64,000 bases of DNA from Antedon mediterranea (lineage: Eukaryota; Echinodermata; Crinoidea; Comatulida; Antedonidae). The position numbers were made by a program, and so were the translations under genes. A model generated the notes under the pieces. That model saw only the letters and a program-made list of their open reading frames with translations, did no database searches and was not told the origin of the DNA. Positions 46,881 through 57,167 of this stretch are shown here, one piece after another (positions within the stretch are counted from its first letter, which is position 1; every line of letters starts with the position of its first letter). Location: the NCBI RefSeq assembly GCF_964355755.1, contig NC_092676.1, forward strand, positions 26,954,288 through 27,018,287, read 5' to 3'.

Positions 46881-48071
46881 GAGATTGGTGACAGATTCTG
46901 ATAATGATAACTAATCTTGATTTAATTTATTATTTAAACATAATCAGTGCATTTATTGGTTTTTAATTTTCATTTCATTCATTGGTTTATTTTGTATTTT
47001 TAGTTTAACACAGTTGTGTAATATACAAATGTAGACTATTAATAATATAGATAGCCGTTGATTCAATGACATTTAATATTAAATGTATCTAAACATTTCA
47101 TCTCAAATCCCCAGAGTTCAAACATTTTGAATGCGTTGAAATTCTTTTGAGGCCAGTGTCAGACGGAACACACAGCTTGCAGCCCAAGCGCAATAAGCAG
47201 TGTCAGGTGGTACGGTTTTAGTGCTTGTCACAAATAGAAAACTGGGCTAGGTGACTTGCGGTTGAAATGTGTACTGTAACATTCCTGGGGACCAGTTAAA
47301 GGATTTGATACCAAAGGGTGGTAGATGTACTTAATAAGGATAGCCTAAAGGTATATACTTCTGAGGGGTGGGTAATTGTGGTTCTTATTAGTGACAATTC
47401 AGGGACCAACTTAGGAATTTAAGATACATAAATGGGATTTCCAATAATTGTTAAGCTGTCCTTGTCTAGTTTAGTTTAGTCTAGTTTTAGTCACTACAGG
47501 GTTTGATTGACTATAACATGGTGCATACCAAATTGTACGCTGGCTGCAATTACTCCTATTAAAATGAAGCTTATATGGTTATTAAATAAACCGTAGATAA
47601 GATCTGATGTTAAGTACCCTGACTGACCAATAGATCAAAAGGAGTAGTCTACAATTTGCAGACCTAGATAGTGTTATGAACTAAACCTACGCTTGATGCA
47701 TCTTACGGGGCATTTATATCCCACTGAAGTGGTCAAAGTTTATGTATTCAACATTTATTAATCTACAGAGCATAATTGACTTTAGGTAAACTACCCACTA
47801 TGTCTGTGAAATGCTAAAAAAAGTCTCTACAAGCTGTTGAGGAATTTACAGGCCTTGTGAGGTTGGTTGCACTCTGGAGTTACTGCAGGATTTACAGGGT
47901 TTGTGAAGGTGGTTTTATGTACTGTGTTAGCTATTCAACCTATTAATGCACTGACTGCCCTCTGACACGATGGCCTATAGAGAATGTGGGTAGAACTCAG
48001 GCTAGCCAACTTATCTTTTGGTTTCAAAATTAAATCTGAGCTGGTCCCTTGCATGAATGTGTGCTCTAGTA
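46881..48071. other. non-coding DNA
   Basis: No exon or known repeat is recognised. The sequence is less AT-rich from about 47150 onward (GGCCAGTGTCAGACGG...), probably old repeats. Confidence 0.4.
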
Positions 48072-48564
48072 CAGTAGAACCTCCATTTTACGTACGGTAC
48101 GGGACCGAAAGGATTCGTAAAATCAAGGTTGACCTTAAATTGACCCCAAATACGTAGAGATCGTAGCTAGCCGTATTTGCCTACTTCTGTACACAGTATG
48201 CAGGTGGTCACTAGCTAGACCTAGGCCTTGCCTAGACTATTCAGGCCAGGCTAGCAGGCCTAGCAAGATGTGAGACCTAACTAGAAAAGTACAGTATATA
48301 CAGGCTGTACGATGTTTAAATAAAGTGTAAAATATAATTGTTTTCTATCAATAAAAACAGTCGCTGCTTTAGGGGGAATGCATGTGCGTAGCTCGTCCCA
48401 CACACAGCGGAATTCCTCACACAGCCATGATTGTGGCTTTGTGTGCTTTGTTGTTGTTAAATTGCGCCCTCAATGTAAGAAAATGATGACGTCATCGGTT
48501 ATTTTAAGCGTACGTAAAATCGAGGGAACGTAAAATCAGGGTACGTAAAACACAGGTTCTACTG
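48072..48564. mobile_element. 493-bp pogo/Tigger-like non-autonomous transposon
   Basis: Left CAGTAGAACCTCCATTTTAC and right, inverted, CAGTAGAACCTGTGTTTTAC; both flanks are TA (TA duplication). Interior repeats GTACGTAAAAT near the right end. CAGTAGAACCT ends plus TA duplication fit the Tigger/pogo group. No transposase frame remains. Confidence 0.85.
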
Positions 48565-48635
48565 TACTAGTATCCCCCAAATTTCTCTAAATTGGTAGCA
48601 TAACGAGCAATGAATTTCCTTGTTGAGGATCAATA

Positions 48636-48662
48636 AAAGTTATCTTATCTTATCTTATCTTA
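48636..48662. repeat. (TTATC)n microsatellite
   Basis: Five tandem units of TTATC/TATCT. Confidence 0.9.
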
Positions 48663-48746
48663 TAAAGATAATTAACTGAGAGAGATATGAATTTCTGAGG
48701 ATTTTTTGCATTTTCAACTTGCAGTCTGTATTTTCAAGTGGCAAAA

Positions 48747-48896
48747 CAGTGATGTAGCCACAAGAAATAAAGTAGTGTGGTTTTCCCAAGAAAAGGGAAG
48801 GAACAATCTCTGTTCAAGCCACTAGGTTGTCAAAGGCCCCTGTGACAAAGTGGTCAGGTTCAAACCTTACCAAATGTACTGGTGGCTACGGCCCTG
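48747..48896 (-). mobile_element. 150-bp hAT-like MITE, copy 2
   Basis: Inverted copy of 11852-11997, clearly homologous along its length. Flanked by A-rich bases (CAAAA / AAAAA) compatible with a 5-bp duplication. Confidence 0.85.
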
Positions 48897-49494
48897 AAAA
48901 ATATATTTTGCAACTCGCATTAAAATTACATTCATAGGTCTTACTCATATCTTCGGCGGATTGATTGCGATTTCTTGCGCTTAATACTATCAATGACTAT
49001 CAACATAACAGTTATGTCAGATCTCGTTTCAAAATAAATACCGGTCATTTGTAAGATTTTTTTTGTAAGTCTAATGATGTCCACATAAACGATATTTTAT
49101 ATATTTCGGTTAAGTTATTATAAAAAGGTCGTGTAACAAAGCAAGTCAAGCAGTTTGTTTCATACCATTCAGTTGACATTTCTACTGGACATGTGGATAT
49201 ATGTGTGTTGGTCATATTAATATTATATAAAGTTTCATAAATAATTAACAGTTAAAAATAGTTTCATATATTTGGGCTAGTTTAATTTTTTTTTTGCAAA
49301 ATAAAATGTGTCGTGGTTCATTAATAATTCTAAGTTCTTAAATACCCTGTGGTATTTCAGCAAGTATAATATCTAATAGATACTTTTATTGTTATCAATA
49401 TTCAGATTTGAATCTATTATTAAGGAATTGGTAGGCAAGCATCAAGCAAAAACATCATTATATAGAATAGTATTACGCAATTAAGGTAGGAACT

Positions 49495-49555
49495 AAAGCT
49501 CTTTCTACACTATCAAACTTTATTTTTAAAAAAACACAATGTGATGCGCCCATAT
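49495..49555. mobile_element. CArG-MITE copy 9, left part (split)
   Basis: Begins AAAGCTCTTTCTACACTATC and is interrupted after CATAT at 49555 by the element at 49556-51244. The remainder resumes at 51245. Confidence 0.9.
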
Positions 49556-51244
49556 CAGGGCTCGCAGAATCCTAAAATATTTGGTTGCCCTTCGGGCAAG
49601 TAGGTTTTAGGTTTTGGTTGCCCTCATCATTTTTTTACTTGCCCACTATTTTAACTTAATTTTAACGTTTTATACCGCGAAAAAACGTCGGTGAAAAACG
49701 CCTATGCTTAATACACTCTGGTGTTTTTTTCGATGGATTTTAAAGTAGTGAAAACAATTTTTCAAATTTTTTCAATTACACAGTGATGTAGGCTAATCTT
49801 TTAAAAACATTTTACAGTAATTTATTTTCTCATACGATCCTCCGTACAAGAGTTGCGATTGTTTAATTAACATGGTGTCCTGAAATCCCTTGAAAACGCT
49901 ATGTTCTTTCTGTTGGTTACGCTTCGTTGCACGGCATTGTTTGTCATCGATCGAAGATGTGTTCCGTTTCGTGAATGAAAAAGGCGTATTCACGTGGGTT
50001 TACTTTGGGAGCAAAAACGTTTTGCTTCTATTGTGCAATGAAATTCCGAAATCAAGCTATTTTGCGATATTTAAAATGTAGTGGCCTAGACATGGCACTA
50101 ATTATCTTACAATTATTTAATAGATATATCTAAAATATTGCCTATAGAAATGTAGGCCTCCTAGGCCTAAAAAGTTTAAACAAAGTACTTATGAAGGTGA
50201 TGAGCTTGTAACGCGTTGAAATCATAGAGAAGAAAAAAAAACAAACATCAACTGACGTCCGTCTACGTGAAGTGAAACAATACGCATGCGTATAGCAAAA
50301 AAACTCACAGCAGCTGCAGCCGTACGTAGTAGGAGCACATGGGTACGGTGTGTGGAGAGTGCGGGCTTGTGGAAGTTTACTTGTTGTTTCAGTAGAAGCT
50401 CGCACAGGTTGGATAAAAACAACCATCTGCTCGCACAAGTTTGTGATTGAAAACAACAAAAGGGAACTGTGCCGAATTGTGGTGAAAACCACGTGCTCCG
50501 CCAAGTTGGAGTTTTTGAAAGTTCAACTCTCGGCGATACCCGAAGAAGTGTATTATTTTCAATGTTGATAATAAAAAATATACTGTAACTATTTAAGTAT
50601 TCAATGTATTTATTAAATAAATTATTAGGCCTATTAAATTTATATTCTGTAATATTTATAAAAAAAAATGGTAGGCCTACTTGCCTGTGTTAAAAACATC
50701 GGCCGGTGCCTATTTGGCACAGACAATTAAAATTACGTATCTATTATAATTTAATAATATACTGTACTGTACTGTACTGTATGTAGTATAACTAGGGAGT
50801 TGTTAATTAGAAACTCCCTGGTATAATAACTTCAAATAAGTTAAAAGCCGAGAGCTAGTTCAACGCTTCCTATTTCGCGATCAATGGATGCCGCAAGAGA
50901 CCGCGTGCTATATGACAGACCTGGAAACTCTATACGCAACGACTTGTACGCCCGACTGCATAGAAACACATGTTTTGGCTCCTGGAGATAACGTTCCATA
51001 CCACCGAATTCCGATCCATACATTTACTTAACAAACACTACACTGGTCTCGACGTCAAGAGAAGTCGTTCGTGCGTGACTATTATTTTCATTGTTACAGT
51101 TTTTCACAACCCCTGTAAAACATCATGGACATTTTCGGTGATTTTAAGAGGTTGCCCGTCGGGACATGACATGTTAAATTTTAGTTGCCCGACGTATTTA
51201 TTTGGTTGCCGCGGGACGTCGGGCAAGCGATTCTGCGAGCCCTG
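49556..51244. mobile_element. 1689-bp non-autonomous hAT-like transposon nested in a MITE
   Basis: Perfect 16-bp terminal inverted repeats CAGGGCTCGCAGAATC, and a 5-bp duplication CATAT (49551-49555 and 51245-51249). Subterminal motifs TTGCCC..GGGCAAG recur at both ends (49588-49650, 51155-51225). CAGGG ends and a 5-bp duplication suggest the hAT5 group. The interior includes a CpG-bearing, less AT-rich block at about 50220-50570 with 66-120-codon frames on both strands and no recognised domain. No transposase is apparent. Confidence 0.9.
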
Positions 51245-51353
51245 CATATATAGATAGGATGATGTCATATCACTACCGTATTTGAGCACATCACTACCAT
51301 ATTTGAGCACATCACACTTATTTTGTCAAACTAGTTTGATAGTGTAGAAAGAG
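51245..51353. mobile_element. CArG-MITE copy 9, right part (split)
   Basis: Continues the MITE interrupted at 49555: CATATATAGATAGGATGATG, then the usual right end CTAGTTTGATAGTGTAGAAA. Removing the nested element and one CATAT restores MITE continuity. Confidence 0.92.
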
Positions 51354-54300
51354 AGCATGATTGTAATTTGGTATTATCTACCTGGAACCTGGATTGAACC
51401 AAGAACCCTGGGAGTTTAAGCAAGCACATAATTATCCCAAGCCAAACAAAACTAGCTTTATGCAGAGTTCATTATCTTTATGAAACAAACAATCAAGGCT
51501 CCTAATTTATTGCCTCTTGGAATTCTCGTTTAGCCTAAAGGATGCCAATATAAGTGGGCAGTAATTTTGCTTATCAGGGCTTAGGCAATCTGCACATCAG
51601 CATATGTCAACTATTAGAGGTACATCACTCTAATAGCAGAAAAACATACATTTTGTTGGTAAGAAGAAGACATTCTAGGGTCATTTGGAGGTTATTAAGA
51701 AAGAAAGCAAGCAAAAGTTGATGATGTTGATGGAGATGAAGAACATTATGTCTTGATTCAAGAATGTATAGGAGATGATAATTATGATAACAATGCTAAT
51801 GATGATCTTGATAAACAATAATATGACAACATTAATTATGCGGAGTACCAACACATATAATTATAATATAATCCTATCAGTGAACTCTGTATAACTGAAT
51901 GATTCCAGACAGGGAGATTGAAAAGCACATACGGTATTCTGACGTGAGTGTGTAATCAATGTAAAACCACACAAACACAAGAATTCCACAAACGTATCAG
52001 TAACTCAAATGCAATTATAATAACTAATTTTCATCATATAATGTATAACAAGATTACAATTAATTCTTACGATTATCAAAAATTAGTTTAAAATTTATAT
52101 ATAGGTAAATTTGTTTACTTTGTGTAATGTTTCTTATAAACAATTATTCTTATTATATCCGCTTTATTATCAATTTGAGATATATAATGCTAGAGATCCT
52201 AAAACCATCATCTAGTTGTTGAAAATTGTTATGCGTTTTTTGGTACCCAGGGAAATATTACGCATACCTATTTTTATCGTCAAAGACGTGAAATACTCGT
52301 TTTTAATTAGTTAGGCCTACTCAGGTAAACAAAGCAAATCGTGTTAGTAATTCTTTTATGTAGACATGGAGATATCTGAGGATAAAAAAACTTGTGTCAT
52401 TTTTGTGTTCACATGGCAATAGTGATCAGTTCTGAGCACGCTCAAATGTTTCTGAGCATGTGCAGAATGACTTGATGGCTACGTAGTCTAATGGTGCGTC
52501 GCTACTATCTCACACGCTGACTTATTTCACTAAGCACACATATGAATAAAATTCATTATTTATATAAAAGATATTCCTATAATTAATTTTTTCACTAAGC
52601 ACAAACAAATAAAATTCATTATTTATATAAAAGATATTCCTCAAAAGGCAATTGAAAGTAAATAATGAAATGAAAATATATATAAAGGGTGAAGTTACTA
52701 ACTAAATATTAATAATAATAATGAATACATCCTATAGCTTTTATGCGGTTTTAAAATTGAATAGTTATGGACAAACATATATTAAAATGGACAGATTGAA
52801 CAGCTCTAGGCCAAAGGAGACTAGCTCTATGTAGATTGTTTTTCTTGGTAATTTTTTCGAATAAATTATTCAACTTGAAATTTTCACCGCAATTTACAAA
52901 GCATAATATTGACGCAATCCCAGCATGATATCTAACATCTAGGTGGCGAGGTCAATTCGCTCGCTATTCAATATGTTCTTTGATTGAATTTACTTAAATA
53001 AAAATTGCATTTCAAATTGTTCATGTTATTGTTTAATTTTGTACGGCCTACTAGTTATTAAGAGAGTTAATTTTGGTAATGAATTGTACGCTATTGGCTT
53101 GATTCTCTTTCTTTGAAATCATAATCCAGCAACCTTGAAATATGGTAGACTTATGTTATTCAACCATTTTTGGTTATACATATTTATTAATCACAAATAC
53201 TGATGTTTATAGACGCATAAATTGGGAAAAAAATAGGTTTAAATAATTAATAAATTTACACTCTGATATTTAATAGATTAATTCATGAATTGTATATTAC
53301 ATGCTTTGGAACAAAAATTATAAATACAAATTATACATGGTAAACTCATCAATTCATATCAAATTTTAAAAAAATTATCAATAAACACAAGTTTATAAAT
53401 ATAGTAGACTAACTATAATACAATATGTATTATTAGTTTATCAGTTGTATACAACTTAATCAATTTTTTAAATGGGTTATTTCGCTCATGCTGAATTTCC
53501 AACCGAGTGTACACTTGTTGAGGTGATCCCTTGCAGCTAGTCAGTCAGTTTTCTGGTGACCTTTTCAAAAGCGTCCTAGTTCTAGTGTTTACCAAGTAGG
53601 TGAACGACATACTGAACTTATACCTTCCACTGAGGTGAATCAAGGGTGATGGCTAGCTTCACAATTTGCACAGTCGTCTTGAGAAAATCTACTTTCCTTC
53701 AGGCTTCTGCATGTTCTAAGTCAGAATTGATCTAAAGCGATTTGGCCAGTTCTTAAATGGTTATATGGTAATGTAAAGGGTGTGTGTAAAACTCCTATTA
53801 TATTATCTTTGAGTATCAAATGACGCATTTTTATTTGTATATATTTCAATTAAATTCATGTACACGGTCATGTCGTAATCTACATGTATTGCATTTTTAC
53901 TAGACATAATTCAAATTTATCTAGTAAATAATATAACGATTTTCTTTGAATTATTAATTTTTTTATCTGACATTTAATGGTGAGAACTGATAATTAATTT
54001 GGTTAGACAATGGAGAAATAACTTATTTCTCCATGGTATTTTTACAGAAATAAATACCAAAAAAGAGATTCTAAAGAAGTGGTCCTACCTTAAGTAACAG
54101 TAAACTATACCCTACCCTCTATTGATTGATCCATGAGGTTTATACCCAAACACAAACCAAAAGTGCCATTGGTTTACCTGGATAAACCAACATTGGCCAT
54201 TATCCTCAAAGTGGAGAAAAACAAAATTTTAGTTGAATACCTGAAAATAGAACAGTCCACCTCAGCACCATCTAATGGGAGCATACCAACATCAAGTGTT

Positions 54301-55199
54301 TTTAATTTATTAATAACGATTACTTTGGAAAGAATGTCTATAATATTTAGAAGAAAGTTCTGAAAATGACATATCATTGTTGACTGTACAGTTCTCTACA
54401 TTGATTTATTAATCGCCCAATGCCAAATTATTGTGAATTTATTGAGAACAATCAATACTTAGAGTATGACCAGTATTAAATTTGCACATACTCTGACATC
54501 ATAACTCAATCTTAGCCTAAATACAAAGTTGGTAATAAGAAATGAAATATGCATTTCAATTGTGATTAAAGTCATCACCTCAAATAGAAAGTTAATAATA
54601 AATAATTGTCATAATGTTAAAAAAAATGAAATCCCTATCTTTTTATTACTAAACTGCTTGAAGTATTCATTAAACATTTTTGTTATAAAATCATCATTTA
54701 GAATTTTTATTTTGGATACCTAAATTAATTTTTAAAAATTCATCCATTAAAAAAAAAGAATAAAAATTATGAAAACCAACTTTAGTTGGAAATACTGTAG
54801 AGCAGAAACTTCTATTGAAGTGATACATTCAGTATGTTACTGTGTCCCTAATATAGAATTTTCCTCTGAATAGGGGTTAAAACTTACATGGCCATATTGT
54901 TCATTTTACCGTTAATAGAGGTATTCCCTGAATGTGGGGTGTCCCATCCTAAGAAGCGATTTTGTTATAGTAGTGGTATTTTAGAATTAATATATTATCT
55001 TTACTTCAACTTGACAAATGTAATTTATCATTCCTTTGAATTATATATTGCTTTTTTTTTCAGACACAGTGAACATAACCAATAAATAGCATAAAACATA
55101 AAACCTGACATAAATATCTAGACCATATTCGATACCAACTAAGTCATACTTTATGACAACTGATCGAACAGTAGTGAACACTATAACGAGTTTAATAGG
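51354..55199. other. non-coding DNA
   Basis: No gene. A perfect 25-bp palindrome is at 54010-54034. A less AT-rich stretch at 53470-53800 contains a 28-codon frame with no recognised content. A lone B-box-like GGTTCAATCC occurs near 51385 on the - strand. Confidence 0.45.
54010..54034. repeat. 25-bp perfect palindrome
   Basis: ATGGAGAAATAA, a single central C, then the exact inverse. Confidence 0.95.
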
Positions 55200-55439
55200 C
55201 TGTATTCCGAAATCAAGAAGTCTATATCGATAGTTCTTGTCGAATTTATATCACTCAGCGTATGAAAACGACATTTTTAACGACAGTCTTCATGCCAACA
55301 ATGACAAATGATACCGATCGTAAACACTATGTTACGACGACCGAACACCACCAGAAATGTCCAAATGTCGTGAATGTGTTATACGGTAATTACGTGTATG
55401 ATGCTACATGTAGTCGGTCCCACAAGAAAACCTGGTAAG
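55200..55439 (+). other. candidate exon: CpG-bearing open segment with splice donor
   Basis: In an AT-rich region, this segment is open in one + frame for about 79 codons from a stop at 55197-55199 to a TAA just beyond the donor. ATGs lie at about 55263 and 55293. The encoded piece includes MKTTFLTTVFMPTMTNDTDR, then VTTTEHHQKCPNVVNVLYGN and ends SRSHKKT before CCTG|GTAAGA, a good donor. The - strand is closed in all frames. CpG is frequent. No protein family is recognised; it could be a first exon of an unknown + strand gene, or a promoter/UTR segment of the receptor gene read backwards. Confidence 0.3.
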
Positions 55440-57137
55440 AATTAAACAAGAATTATAACCGATAATTTTTTTTGTGAATGGACTACAGGTAGAGGAGCTA
55501 TTTTTCCGATCACAACTTTCATCATAAAAATATCATACATAATTTGTATGAATTTTAACATTTTTTATCTGTTTGAGAATTTTAACTTTCTCAATCCTCA
55601 TTGCATCTTCATGTTTGAATTTCGTCTGTATGTTTTTAAGATGGCCTCTTCAAAGTCAGCTGTAATACTGTAGTACAGCTGATAGAGCTACTCTTGTAAA
55701 CAAAGTTTATTAAATAAATAAATATTCTTTCAGAATAATGGTTTTTTTGTATGTTGGCTAAATAGCTAACTAGTACAAAGTTCCAGCAAGAGATTAAAAG
55801 GGATAGAATGAATTCAAGACATGAGAGAAAACATCCAAAATTACTTTTCAAGAAAAAGTAAATAATAATCACAAAAAAACACAAATAAAAGTATATTATT
55901 ATAGTGTTAGAAATAAGCAAGCTATATGGCTATTTATTTTATTTACCTATAAATAATACAGTATTTTTTAGACATTTTTACTATCTTCATTTCTCATTGA
56001 ACAATAAAAATGGTATCTAGTCTCAATATAGCATATGTAGTAGTAAATCCTAAAGGTAATGTGATTAGGATGGGATTTGAACCACTGACCTCAACATCTT
56101 CAACTAAATCCAGCTTATCTAATACACCATAATACTATAAAAGCTATACAGTATTATAAGATGTGTAATATAATAATAATAAATTCATTATTTACTTATG
56201 AAATTGGACAAAGCTTTTTAGAAGATATGTGATCTTTAATGTATTTTTTTAGATTTTCCTATTTTCATAGAGTATTCATTCATTCTTTCTTTTATTTATT
56301 TGTTAACCGAGGTTAAACAATTAAAAAAAAAAAAAAAAAATGTCGGAATCTTTGGTCCATAGAAAATAATAATAAATAATTATGTATAAATTGATTGTAT
56401 TTCTGTTGATATCTTTATGTTTTTACTAATTTCTTACTAATTGCTGTGGAATAATATAATTACTATAATAAACAACAACCATACTCTAAATAGTTAACTA
56501 TACAACTATACACATGAAGATAAATAACTCATACAATACACAAATACATATGATATCAAACATACATGATATATCTGTTAAATTGAATACGCGTAATGGG
56601 ATAAAATTTAACCAAACGTGACATTTAAATATCTACAGTCTACACACTGATAGATCATTTTCAGCGCAAATATAAATCTCTGGAATGCTTCTCTGTAAAT
56701 CCTTCCACTTGTTCTGTTACTCAATACTTGTCAGTATAGCCAGTGCACATACATCATTCACCCTGTAAAAATGTCACAAGCTGGGTCATCCAGCCTAGGT
56801 TCGTTGTCACCCAATTTAGGAGTGAAATCGCTGAGTAAATCAACGTTTGGTGTAATGGTGCGTTGGTGGATTGGCGAGTTTGTGTAGGATGACTGACAGT
56901 TATATTACGTAGAAACAGCTATATTACGTAGAAAAATCAATGCTATATAAGCCAGTTTTACTAACTTTAAATTTACTATTATTAGAGGATGTGGTAGGAG
57001 ACTGTTTTATAATCAGGTATGGGAATTCCCCTAAAAATTCTTCTTTTTGCATTGTCCGTCACTTTATAAGAAAATGGTTCTAATTTTTCTAATATTGGTT
57101 TATCTAGGTAAAAGCTAGGCACGAAACAGACTTATAT
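55440..57137. other. non-coding DNA with a poly(A) tract
   Basis: An A18-type tract lies at about 56322-56341. Reading frames here are short and featureless. A tRNA-like fragment at 56065-56130 is listed separately. Confidence 0.5.
56065..56130 (-). other. tRNA-like fragment (SINE head)
   Basis: On the - strand: GGTGTATTAGATAAGCTGG (A-box-like), then GTGGTTCAAATCC (B box) about 27 nt later. No complete cloverleaf fits, so a SINE relic is likelier than a tRNA gene. Confidence 0.4.
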
Positions 57138-57167
57138 CATGGAGTAATAATTAGTTATTACTCCATG
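57138..57167. repeat. 30-bp hairpin palindrome
   Basis: CATGGAGTAATAA, loop TTAG, then the exact inverse. Confidence 0.95.

Noticed and set aside
51376-51440. tRNA-like GGTTCAATCC block on the - strand
   Set aside because: Only the B box is convincing; no A box or cloverleaf.
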